64,000 nt of DNA from Desmodesmus armatus (taxonomy: Eukaryota; Chlorophyta; Chlorophyceae; Sphaeropleales; Scenedesmaceae): the NCBI GenBank assembly GCA_007449985.2, contig VIIQ02000026.1, positions 186,001 through 250,000 on the forward strand, read 5' to 3'. Below the pieces are notes generated by a model. The model had not been told where the DNA came from, made no database searches, and was given only the letters and a program-made list of their open reading frames with translations. Made by a program: the position numbers and the translations under genes. The stretch's first letter is position 1; each line of letters begins with the position of its first letter. Below are positions 1 to 11,800 of this stretch, piece after piece.

Positions 1-2525
1 TCAGGCGCAGGCCTGAGCTGGCGCGCCTTGTGCACACTACCTTGACACAGCTGCTGCAGGTTGGTCAAAGCTGGGTTCTGCAGGGCACAGCACAGCAAAC
101 CACTTTGGCTATCATGACAGAGACTGCAACATGACCTATATGCATGCAGGCCTTGTCAAGCCTGAGGCAACCTGCACTCTGCGCAGGCATGTACTGTGCG
201 ACACCACCTGTTTGGAAACCACCATCAGCTCCAAGCAGTGACTAATTGGCCACACACCAATGCGCCGTCCAGGCTGCATCCTGTGGTCCTCGTGCAGTGC
301 TTGATGAAGCTTCACACGGCAAGCTCGCCAACACTCACTTTGCTGCATTGCCTGGCTGCCTGCGCCTTGGCCACAATGCTGTTGATGCAGGTGCTGCTGG
401 CAGCACTGCCAGAGGCTGATGGGCACTGTGATGGGTACCTGTGTCGTGAGCAAGAGGGTGACATGAAGTACATGTTGGCCTTCAGGGAGCCCAGTAGGGC
501 ACTGGAGTGGTGCCTGTTGGTGCAGGTGGGTGGGCGGCATGCACTGCCACAGTTTGAAACTGCATGCTGAAAAATACCAGTAGAATGTGTGCTGACGTCG
601 GTCGCCCTGCAACAAGCGGCATACTGGCTGGGGCGTGATGCTTCATCAGCAGTACAGTACAGTATGCTGGCTCCTTGCAGTGTCACTCTGACCCAAAATT
701 CAGCAGTGACCATGCCAGGTATGCAAAGTGATGAAAGGCATGTGTGCTGCCGCAACAATAGCTAGCACAGCCCATCAGGTGTCTTTGGCCCGGTGTCCTG
801 TTTTGTGTGTGTGCATCCAGGAGGTCTTGCTGTATGTGCCGTGGCCTAGAGAGGTGCTGGAGGAGTTTGTCCGTGTCAGCAGAAGCTCCGTGGACGGCAA
901 GGATGCTGGCGGTGGCGGTGGCGGCAGCAGCACCCCTTGCTTGGGGCCCTGCCTGCGCATGGGGCTGGCAGAGGGCCAGCCAAACTCAATCATGCCTGAT
1001 CACTTGGTGAGGGATGAATCCGCTGGGTTCAGGTTGGCGGGCTCCCCCCCGATCGGGAGAAGTAGGGTGCACATGGATCAGCGCCAGCACTGACCATGCC
1101 GTGTGGGTCAAACAAGGGCTTCAAGGGCAACAGTCGATCCAGACTGCAAGTACCAAACTTCGTGTATGTTGTGTTGAGCGCAGACGCCGCTTGTTTTCCA
1201 TGTTATCTCGCCAGATCTTGTACGCCTGGCCGGGCACAGAGAGCCGCCACCAATGTGCAATTCCGGTTGCCCTCTCATCAGTGGCCCACTGGGTGGGGCA
1301 CCTTTGCCTCCAAGGCAGTGCAATACTGTCATGGGTCGACCATCGTCTTTACGCGCCACTGCCCACACCATGGCTGCAAAGTTTGCATGTGCCTGTTTCT
1401 GTCCTGCCCTGCAGGGGCGTGCCGACTACCATGGGTTCCATGTCAACCTGGCCGCACGCCTCATGGGGGCGGCAGCAGCACCAGGGCAGGTGGTGACAAG
1501 CATTGAGACAGCTGAGCGCATTTTCAGGTACGCATTTTGATATGTTACACGTGCTGCAGCCTTACAGCAGTCACTGCTTCTGAGCAGAAATTCTAAGCAG
1601 CACGTGTAACTGCACACAGGCTGCATCATCCCTGACTTGTGCAGCCGCGATGTGCATGGCGTGGTGCCCTCTGGTGATGCCACCACGCTCACAGCATTGC
1701 AGTGCATGTCAACTGCTGTCAGTGCTGACACACTGTCTTGGCGGTACTCCATTGCCCTTTTGGCTTCATGCAGCACGTGGCGGTATGAGGCAGAGGGACA
1801 CAGTCAGCACAGCAGGGTGAGCTCGCTGCAGCGGCCAGACATCGCCGCGCTGCTGGGCAACAAAAGTGAGTGCCTGCATGGTACCACTCACATGCAGGGT
1901 ACTGCCTTGCTGCACACATCACAGTTCCTGCTGTGGTTTGTGTTTGTGTTATTTGTGCTCATGCTACCATTGCTGTCCTTTTGTTCTGGGCAGCTCCACA
2001 GTTCCACAGCATCATGACAACACCTGTGCTGGCAGCCTGATGGCCAGTGTGCTGTTGCCATGGAAGCAATTTTTGCATGCACAAGCAGCATGTTTGATCA
2101 TGTTGCAGGCTCCAGTCACTGTGCTGCAGCGACAGAACCCCCTTGGCAAGCTGCTGCCAATGTGTCCTCTGTTGTTGCCGTCCCTTGGTCATCTGCCTGC
2201 AGGCTCCAACTTGCTGCCCGGTCCCAGCTACCCGCTGCGCCGCGTGCTTGTGGGGGCACACCACCTGGGCTGCTATGCCTTCAAGGGCTGTGGCAGTGTG
2301 GAGGTGGTCACATTCATCACAGACACCATCCCTGTGCTGGAGTGGCCGAGGGCAGAGGCCTGCAAGGGGGCAAAGGGGACGCTGCTGTCAGCTGTCAGCG
2401 GGCCGGTGGTGGGTCTGCAGGAGTGTCCTGTGGCAATGCCTGCAGTGCTGCCTGCGCTGCGTAAGGCATGGAGGGTGGCAGGGGAGCTTGCGGCTGCAGC
2501 TGCTGCAAGGCGGGGTTTGGACTAA
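1..2525 (+). CDS. class III adenylate/guanylate cyclase, C-terminal part (5' end outside window)
   Basis: The visible exons rebuild the second half of a class III cyclase catalytic domain, which makes cAMP or cGMP from ATP or GTP. Exon 1-60 (RRRPELARLV...) is already inside the gene. Exon about 391-528 contains DGYLCREQEGDMKYMLAF followed by ALEWCLLVQ, matching the family pattern gY-x-EGD-x-F-x-AF-x-Al-W-x-x-Q, with the Asp of EGD kept. Exon about 822-1003 (EVLLYVPWP, then LRMGLAEG) matches the R-M-G-x-x-x-G strand. Exon about 1414-1528 has GFHVNLAARLMGAAAAPGQV, the typical N-x-AARL-x-x-x-A-x-x-GQV segment. The last exons end with LGCYAFKGCGSVEVVTF, the usual LG-x-x-x-KG-x-x-x-V end of the domain, then an Ala-rich tail and a stop at 2525. 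Substrate and any sensor or membrane domains lie upstream and cannot be judged. Some exon joins between 1530 and 2200 are uncertain. Confidence 0.75.
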
Positions 2526-4092
2526 GGGGGGCCGCCCACCGGGTGGTGAGTGTGACTGCTGCAGCTAGTATGCTGCACCCCTAATGGAGGCCAGGAGGCA
2601 GGGAGGGTTGGTGCAGTCAGGGATCCAGGATACACACAGTCAGGTTGGGGCATGAGTTTGGCACACTGTGGCAACTGCCCAAATGAATTTGATGGAAGGG
2701 GCTGTAGCTGGAGCAACATTGGAGCAAAACTGGGGTTCAAGGAGGGGGGTGTTGTGTGCGGGCAGGGGTATGAGTGCAGAAATGTGGCTGTCAATTCAGA
2801 CTCCAATGAGTCTGCTGCGTGGAGGGTGTTCTTGTGAAAGCTGGGGAGAGGGATTGACTGGGCGTGACGTGCCGTTGTGCAGCGGCAGGCATCATGCCGC
2901 AGTGCGAGAGAGGCATTGTCAGGCTGAGCAGTTGCATAGAACTGAGCTTGCACTGATCCTAATGCATGCCTAGGACTCAACTTGTGCGGCCAATGCTGCA
3001 CCCACCATCAAGCAGGGGTTTCAAGCAGTCAAGCAATGATTGACCAGCATTGGACGAGGTGTGACTGTGACATGAGTTTCCACTTGTCTGTTAATCCTGT
3101 ATGTGCTACACTGCTTGATTCTTGTGCTTGAGCTGTTGGGCAACATTGTGCCAGTGACGCGGAAGTCTTTTTCTTTTCAAAATTTGTTCAGTGCGCTGAG
3201 TATGCCGTGCCAGTGCTTGGCTTGCTTGCGCAGGGTTATGATGCATTGCATAGTTGCATCGGTCAGCACTAGCGATCTGATTGAATCAGCCAACCTGCCA
3301 CTGGTGCGGGCACCTTTGGGACAAGTTCTTTGTTTACTGCGTAATGCCCTCATCTGGGCATCCAGGCACTGCATGTACATTCAAGGGTGCAAGCTGCATG
3401 TTTCATAACTTTTGGTTGTGCCGATGCGGCAGCCGCCAGACTGGCCCAGTGGGTGTGTGCCCATCGCTGCCTGCCAGCACTGCTGTGTTGAACAGCGGGG
3501 ATGAGCTTCATCCTCGCTCTACCTACAGTTTGTACGTCTTTGAATTGTGGGGCTATGTTGCAGATTGCTGCATTGTGATGAGTTGCGGCACAGGGTAACA
3601 CCGGACGTACTGCAAGGGATCAGCACTCGTAGTGCAGCACTGCTAGGACCCAGGCAGCGCCCCTGCGCAGCCTTGAGCTGTCAACGTTTCCTTAAGTATG
3701 AGGATCTAACCATAATTTGGGGCAGCTGGCTTGGATGGGGTTAAGTTGGGCTCAGCTCGGCTTAGCAAAGCTGTTGAAGTCAAAGCCCAGTTGGTGACGT
3801 CATAGGCCGTTGATCGGTCCAAGGAAAGCAGGCTTGGGAAATGTACTCGAGAATGGATGGGGTACAGACAGAAGCGCAGCTGAGATACTGTTGTTGTAGT
3901 CGGATTCAAATCGAGATTCTTTACTCCCCAGATCGCGCCACGAGAGTTCATTTTGTCGTGCACCCTGCAAGTCTCGGCAAGCCAGCTGTGTGACGTGTCC
4001 ATAGTGTGATAGAGAGTGTGCTGGGCGCCAGCAGACAGTAGTGCATGATCAACGGCAATCAGCAGCACAGGGCAGCAGCAGCAGCAGACAGC
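2526..4092. other. intergenic region between cyclase and cytidylyltransferase genes
   Basis: This stretch of about 1.5 kb follows the cyclase stop and precedes the ATG at 4093. It should hold the cyclase 3' UTR and the promoter and 5' UTR of the next gene. The short open frames here have no family resemblance and no matching splice signals. A CAG-rich run (about 4070-4090) sits directly before the start codon. I see no RNA gene or transposon. Confidence 0.5.
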
Positions 4093-7000
4093 ATGGCTGT
4101 CCGTCTCAAACGGAAGCTGACAGACAACACTGAAACCGATGACGATCAGGTATCACTCTACATATACGAACAATGACCAGGCTGTATTGGGAGCAGCTGG
4201 AGCACATGGCTCACCGCCCAATCTCTCCGCTGTGCTGTGGTGCAGGATCACGAAGCAGAACGGGACGATGCGTCCACACCATTGGAGAAGCAGGTGGGAT
4301 CGGATACAGATGCATGGAGGGGTATGGCAGCGGCATATGTTCCCAACAGTGCCCATGTTGCGTGGCAGTGGCTATTTATGGGTATGCATATAGCTGCGCA
4401 GCTCCGCAGCAATTTGGGCACACTCACAGGTGCTGCTGGTGGCCAGCCTGCGGGAAGGGGTGTCAAGTCCTGCAAGATGCACTCCTGCCAGTGCTGATCC
4501 GCAGCTGTCCCTGCGACACCTGGTGTCTGTTCCTCCTGTCCCCACTCTTCTGCCTGCAGCAAAAGCGGGCGGCATCGTTTCGGACGCGTACCGTCAGCAC
4601 CATCTCCATGATAGCAGGCTTCCTTGTCATCATCTACATGGGTCATGTACCCCTGGTGCTGCTGGTCCTCACACTGCAGGTGGGGGGGGGCCTTGCACTG
4701 CAGCCGCATGCACAGCTGTGGGCACCTTGGCTCCTTTCATGCAAGCAGCAGTATGCTTCAGCAGGAGCATCCAGGCTACTGCAGACCTGCGTCAGCGCAG
4801 CATCAGCTTCAAGTTCAGCATCTGTGCCCCTGTTGGGAAGGGACTTTGGTGATTTTGGTGTGCCTTGGTGTGCTTTCTTGAGCTTTGTTGGTTGCGACTA
4901 CTCAACTGCCTGGCACGCCACCACACCGCCTGCTTCTGCCTCACTGAGCCCCCTGCCTTGCTGTCCTTGCTGTTGTTGCTGCACAGTACCTCATGGTGAA
5001 GGAGCTGTTCATGTTGGCACGAGTGGCGCAGCAGGACCGCAAGGTGCCCGGCTTCAGGGCACAGCAGTGGTACTTTTTCATTGTAGCAACCTTCTACCTC
5101 TACCTGAGGTGAGCAGCCACCAACACCTGAGCCCCTGCAGGCAGCATGCAGCCGCAGTTGTTGCAGCACCCCTTGGGTTATTTGCCCCTTTCGTCGCCGC
5201 AGCAAGCAGCAGCCGCTTTGTCAGCTCAGACAAGGGGACTGGGACTGCTGCAGCACTGCAGCAGTTCACAACACCACCAGCTGCAAGAAGTCGCACTTTT
5301 GCCAGATATTCTCTGCAAGCTTGCATGCCCTGCGCAGGAAGGCGTCATCTCATGCAGCGTGGTCCATCACTGCCTTGGCTGTGCTGTGCAACTGGGTGCT
5401 GTGCAGGTTCATTAAGAATAACTTGCTGCTGGAGTTGACCAGCAACAAAGCCATGGCTGCATTTGCTTGGCTGCTCAAGAAGCACAGCTTCATGTCCTAC
5501 TCACTCTACATGGCAGGTGAGGACGACACAGACACATGTTGGGTTTGGGCTAATAGGCTGTTGGCGTCTGTGCTCAGCCATGCCATGCCATCCTGATCAG
5601 GATCCCTGTCATGACAGGGAGTCAGGGGCTCAGGGGGATCTGAGACCAAAAAAGCTGTGCATGGCATTGTGTGAGTGCAGGACTGTCCCTGCAGGCACCG
5701 CCACTGTGCTTGCAACACTGTTGTCAGCAGCGCACATGCCAAGTCAATGCCACCGTTCCGCTTGGCAGTTCACCACAGGCGTTTCAGTGGGCAGCATTGT
5801 GCGCCAGCTTGTCACTGAACTAGGCCTGCACCGCATGCGACCCCCACTGACCTCCTGTGTGGTCTGCTGCTTGTCCACCTACACACCCGCCCATGCTCTT
5901 CGTCCTGCGGCAGGCTTCATGATGTTTGTGCTGAGCCTGAAGCGTGGCATGTACCTGTACCAGTTTGGTCAGTACGCGTGGACGCACATGATCCTGATGA
6001 TCATCTTCGTGCCTTCGTCATTCTTTGTCAGCAACATCTTTGAGGGGCTCATATGGTTCCTGCTGCCGTCAGCACTCATCATCACAAATGACATCATGGC
6101 CTACCTAGCAGGTGAAGAGGGCTGAAGGGCTGCAGGACTGCTCGCTGTGGCTCACAAAATCACACCTTATCAAGGCACACCACAACAGACTGTGTGCGTG
6201 GCTGGGCATGACGAGACGGCGCAGGGTGGGCTACATGTCTGGAGATGCATTGCCGTGGTGCGGCTGCATCAGCATGAATCTTCGTTCCCCTGTGTGCTTG
6301 ATTGGTGTCCACAGCCTGTCTGCCTCGTCAATGCATCACAATAGGTGATCAGTGCTGATCGAAAGTGTGCCCGGTGTGCCGGTGCTGTGCTGGGACTTGA
6401 CGCCGTGTGTGTCTGTGCAGGCTTCTTCTTTGGCCGCACGCCGCTAATCAAGCTGTCCCCCAAGAAGACCTGGGAAGGCTTTATAGGGGGCTTCATTGGC
6501 ACGGTCATAGTGGCGGCACTGCTGGCTGACATCATGTCACGCTTCAAGTGGATGACCTGCCCGCGGCCGGTGAGTGACGGATGTTGCTGAGCTGCTTGCT
6601 TGACTGGTTGACACTGTGGGCTGCAGGGTTGCGCGGTTCATTGCGTGCCGGGCTGATGGTGCAGCACATACACACATCGTAAATCTAGGTTGGTGCAGCA
6701 TCATGGAGGCACGTCAGGCACTTGGTTTGCTTGCAATGAATTTGAAGCCCAGCAGGGTATGCAAACAACGGGTGCTGACAAGAGCTGTGCTGCTCCCTTG
6801 TCCTGTTGTTATTGGTGTGGCTGCAGGACTTGTCCTTGGGCAAGCTGGACTGCACTCCAGATGCCATCTTTAGCTACACCACCTACACGCTGCAGGACCT
6901 GCAGGACCTCATGCCTGGCCAGGTGGGGAAGTGTGGAGCCCTCCTGTATTGTTCTCATGAGGTTTGATTGTCGGTCCCTCTTGCATCTCTTCGCCTTGCA

Positions 7001-8177
7001 TGTTAGTGCATGGCTGGCATGAGCTCCCAGGGCTTGACAGCTTACATGTGTGTCATGTTTGTGTGTATGCAGGTGCTGGAGGTAGCCCGCCTGGCTGCAC
7101 AACAGTTGCCCCCAGCCCTCGTGTCACAGGTCGTGGCCCTGAAGGTGGTGATGCGGCCGGTGGCTGTGCATGCCATGGTGCTGGCAGTGTTTGCTTCACT
7201 GGTGGCGCCATTCGGTGAGCAAATCAGCAGCTGAGGAAGCAGAAGGGTGCAGGATTGACGTGTGATGGTGGGGTGGCAGGGCCAGCAGCCTGCTGTTTGG
7301 GGGTGTCACATAGACTCAGCCGAGGCTGCTGGCAGTGCACCTGGCATGCCTGGCGGCCTTTGCGCCAGCCTGCCTGCTGCCGCTGAGGTTGCTGCTGGCA
7401 GTCCATTCTGGGGCACAGTAAGAACCAGACCGGTGTTGTTTGCATGCAGTCAAAAGGAAGTCTCGCGTCACAGTGATGTGCGCATTGTGTTCATTGTGCT
7501 GCAGGTGGGTTTTTTGCCAGTGGGTTCAAGCGTGCTTTCAAGATGAAGGACTTTGGCCAGACCATCCCGGGGCATGGCGGCGTCACCGACCGCTTTGACT
7601 GCCAGATGATCATGGCCATGTTTGCCTACGTGTACTACTGGAACTATGTGGCCAGTACAGAGCTCGCTGTGGGGAGGCCCTGGATGTGAGTGCAGGCTGC
7701 GGGCTGAGCATATGTGACGTGCTGTGCAGCGGCGGTGCAGCGCACCCCCATTGGGTCTGAGCAAGCCTGTTGAGGTTGTGGGCAGGGGGATCTGTGTGCG
7801 CCTATGTTTGCAGATGCCACTGTGCGACAGATCGTGGCACCTTTTTTGGGGCCTGCTTCGTGCCACCGAGCAGGACTGTACGCCAGTATGTAGCAGCCAG
7901 CAAAAGCGGATACGCATTGGCCCACACCCCTTGCATGTTGGGCAATGCCACCCCAGCAGCTGCAGTCGCTTGTATCCACTGTCAGTGTCTGTTGTGCTTG
8001 ATTGTGCAGGTGGCGCTCAAGCTGTACCCACACCAGCAGCTGGAGCTGTGGGCGCGGCTTGGCAATGTGCTGCTGGTGGATGGGCTGCTGCCAAGCAGCT
8101 TGGAACCCAGTATACAGACAGCCTTTGCCATGGTCAATTCCACAAGTACGGTGCGCAGCAGTCCCTTTTTCAGCTGA
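4093..8177 (+). CDS. CDS1: phosphatidate cytidylyltransferase (CDP-diacylglycerol synthase)
   Basis: The enzyme makes CDP-diacylglycerol from CTP and phosphatidic acid, the branch point to phosphatidylinositol and phosphatidylglycerol, in a membrane (ER in eukaryotic relatives). The start is the ATG at 4093 (MAVRLKRKL, hydrophilic), followed by [16 protein letters not shown]. About ten further exons follow with clean GT..AG borders. Membrane segments appear at about 4600-4670 ([20 protein letters not shown]), 5065-5110, 5930-6110 and 6420-6550. Family signatures are [17 protein letters not shown] (exon about 6421-6570) and [18 protein letters not shown] followed by DRFDC (exon about 7505-7685), the CdsA/Cds signature with its catalytic Asp residues. 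The last exon (about 8011-8177, [14 protein letters not shown]...) aligns with the C-terminus of plant CDS proteins and ends at TGA 8175-8177. The join between the signature exon and the last exon needs a 13-nt micro-exon at 7874-7886 whose donor site is irregular. Confidence 0.88.
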
Positions 8178-8830
8178 TCCTCAGTTGGTCCTGTACTGCA
8201 GTTCAGGTGTTGCTGCATGTAGTGCTAGTAAGCTGCGAGCAGCGTGGTTGGTAAGCTACGCACCACTTCAAAAGCAGTGGATCTGCTATCCTTAGGCGGT
8301 CCAGGTGCCACCCATCAGTGGCTCGTTGTTCCTGCCAGTCAGTTCAAGTTGTTTGTTGTCACTTGCCTGCACGCTGATGCTAGTCAGGAGGTCATGCCCA
8401 TGCAATTTGTGCTGCAAAATGTTGCATCGTTGGTTGGTGAAGTTGGCAGTGTTGTTGGCGTCTGTGTTGTTGGTGTACTGTACATCAACAACACCTGTTG
8501 GGAGATTCAGATAGTCAGGCCGGCAATTTGACGTACAAATGGAATGTTCCGATGGACAGATGTTCGGTGACTGGGTTTACTTTGGTGTCGCTCACGTTGT
8601 ACGGCCGCTACAGCTGGGCTGTAGCTCGCTTCAAGGTTGGGCATGGTTGTTGTTACGGTATGATGGTAATGGTAACTTTTTTCAGGATAGAATGCCGTTC
8701 ATCATCAACCTGCATCGAATCTACAGTCGTCTTGGGTCACCACAACACCCCTGCAGGGGGCTGCTGCTTTTGCTCTCACTACCTGCCCCAAGTCCATCAT
8801 TGATTGATATCAACGCTTCATCGATCAGTG
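8178..8830. other. intergenic region after the cytidylyltransferase gene
   Basis: About 650 bases lie between the stop at 8177 and the ATG at 8831. I see no conserved reading frame, RNA gene or repeat element. It probably holds the 3' UTR of the upstream gene and the promoter of the next gene, both transcribed rightward. Confidence 0.45.
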
Positions 8831-11800
8831 ATGGAGTTCACAAAATGCCAAGGCTGCCAGCTGCTGACAAGCATCCCTGCAAGTGCACGACAGACCTTGC
8901 ACCACTTCGAGGTTGCAGCAGTCTTGGACTCCTTCCAGGCCCGGCCTCCCCTCCCAGTGGGCACGTCTGTTCCCCAGAAGAGCTTCGTGTATGTTGTGGT
9001 CACGGACTGGTCAGTTCTGGTAGTGTCCATCCCGTCTTCGAAAGCAGGTCCCATGGTGCTGCTGGAGGTGCCTCTACTGCTGATACAGTACATGGTGAGA
9101 CACATCAGCAGCTGCTGTCAGCACACAGCAGAGCTTCCTGGACATCATGGTTGATCACGTTCAAGCTGCAGCAAGACAGCGCAGGAAGATGCATTTCGAC
9201 TAGGTTGTGGCAAGCACTCCTGTCTGCAACCCTCCTGCTGCTTGTGTCGTTCCGCCAGGAGTCGCATGCAGGTGTGGACGTCGGGGATGTGGTGAATGAC
9301 TCCAGAGGCGAAGACATACGCACATCATGCATAGGCATCTACCCGAAGCAGCGGCAGCAGCAGCATCCTGCTGGCGATGTGCCGCACAGCCCGCCTCCAC
9401 AACATGTGCGTCAGCAACAGCAGTTCGGCCAGCAAGATGCTGCAGCAAGGGTTGTGCAGGCACTACAAGTGCAGCTACAGCACACATGGGTGCAGACACA
9501 TCGCAGGATGCGCATGTCGAGCAGCAGCAGCAGCAGCAGCCGCCTCCCTGGCAGCATCACCAGGACAGCCCCAGCAGCAGCCATCATGTCCTGCAGGCAG
9601 TACCTGAGGAGGCTGCAGCACATGCCAGCACAAGCAGGAACCAGGCGCCACCAGCACAGCAGCAGCTGGTGGCCCCTGCCATGAATACTGCGGTACAGGT
9701 GCACCACGTGAGCAGCAGCAGTGCAAGTCATGGACAGCATTCAGCTTGCAACTCCAGCCAGCATCCGCAGCACCCTCAGCAGCAGCAGGGGCTGGATGAT
9801 GGGTACTGCCTGCAGCTCATGACAGTGGAGCGCTGTAGCAGGCTGTGGTTCCACCTACACCAGGCATGGGTGGGCGCACACATGCGGGCAGCACTAGCAG
9901 CTGCAGGAGCTCCAGGTGACACTGGCTGGGGGACTGGGGGACTCATGCTTGCCGCTGGGGTAGCAGCAGCTGTTGTTGCTCACATAGTAGGTCAAAGTTC
10001 AGTAGCTATCTCTTGCACCGGTACATTACTTCTGGCTAGAGCAAAAGAGCCAGCACTGGTGGCTGTGCAGCTGCAATGAAGGGTGGCCTGTTGATGTTTG
10101 GATGTTAACGAGTCACTCGGCGTGTTGCGCTGTGTGTCCGTGCAGGGCTCTCTAGCTGGGTGCCTCCTTCTGCTGGACGAATTTGCAAGCAGCCACCACT
10201 GACAGCAGTACAAGCAGCAGCTGCTGGCAGCTGGCAAACAGCCTCCGCAGACATCCTCATCCTGTCCCATGGCAGTGAAGGAGCGCATCATGCCGCCCGC
10301 CTGCACAACAGCCAGCCACAGCCGGCGCCGTTGCAGCAGCAGCAGCAGTATGGTATGGCTGACAGCTGCCTCACATCCTGGCCAGAGGAGGATCAGACAC
10401 ACCACCAGCAGCAGCAGCAGCAGCACGTGCATGCAAGCAACAACAGTCCGTTTGCAGTTGAAAGCGCTGACTTTGACGCCAGGTTGCTCCAGCAGCACCT
10501 GCGCCGCGCCAGCGACAGCTACTGCTACAGCCACCGGACCCGCCAAACAATCCTCAACCGCAGAGCATCGCACAGCATGACACCAGGCATGGCGGCAGCA
10601 CTCGTCAATAGCGGCGCTGCGACTGGCAGCGTCCTCCTGCAGGATGCACAGCGCCGCACGCATAGGCCCAGCACAGCAGGATCCCTCGGCAACCTCCGGT
10701 CACGAGGACCTCAAGTCAAGACCCAGCCTGATAGTCTCGCCGCTGCCAGTGCTGGCGGCTCTTCAGGCAGTAGCAGCAGCAGGGGCAGCAGCCGGCCAGG
10801 CACTGCAGATGGTTTAACCAAGCAAGGCCAGGCCAGGCCGGGGAGCTCTGGTTGGTCTCGCTGGGCGGGCCTAGCCAGGAGGTTTTCAATCCGCAGCTTC
10901 CCGCTGCGGCCGCCCAGCAGCAGGGGCAGTGATGTGCTGCAGCTGGGGGGTGGCAGCCCTCCTGGCTCACCGCCTGGCAGCCGAGGTGGCTGGGGGGCTG
11001 TCAGCCGGGGCAGCAGCATGAGCTGAGGGAGTTCATGCAGGTGAGTGACATCACCCCACAACAGTGATGCTTGGCAGCAGCGACAAGCGATGTTGGGGTG
11101 TCAGTGTACGTGCCAGCCGTATGCATGCAGTCATGCGTGTGTTCAGCAGCTGGTGCTCTGGTCGTGGAGGCAACTGTGTGAAGCACCTTGTGGTCTTTGA
11201 TGTTTGCAAGCACCTGAGAACCTTGCTGCTGTGTTTGTTTTTTTGCTGTCGTGTGTGTTTGTCATGCTGCAGGCTGGTGCTGAGGTGCTGGTGCAGCCCA
11301 CAGCTGCTGTTGCTCGTGAGGTGTTCTGGGAGCTGTCAGATGTGCTGCTGGCCCCCTGTAGCCTGTTTGATGCCGGAGACACCCTGCTGCTGCACAGGAG
11401 CATGATGGAGCTTGCCAACAGCAACACGGAGCAGGCAGCAGCCATGCAGGCAGCCTTCTTCAACTCAAGCAAGGTGGGTGGGCGTAAGTGGGTGGATGGT
11501 TGGGGGAGGGGTTGAACTACATGCACATACACCATTTTCAACATACTGCCACTTCCGTTATACACGTCACACCATCATGATGGCAGTGACACTGCACAAC
11601 AGCTGGGATGCTGTGCTGTCAAGTCACGCTGAGCTCTGCTGTGTATATGTCAAAACTAAGCTTAAAGTTTTTTTGTAAGTTCAGGTGCAGGCACTGAGGC
11701 TCAATCATGCCGTTGCTAGCTGCCACCTTCCAGCACCCACACCACTGCCGTCAAAACACCAACATGCTGCACTCCTGCTGTGTCCTGCGCATGCTGGGCT

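Noticed and set aside
4173..5438. 421-codon plus-strand open frame
   Set aside because: It runs through several introns of the cytidylyltransferase gene; the conserved exons are read in other frames with clear splice sites.
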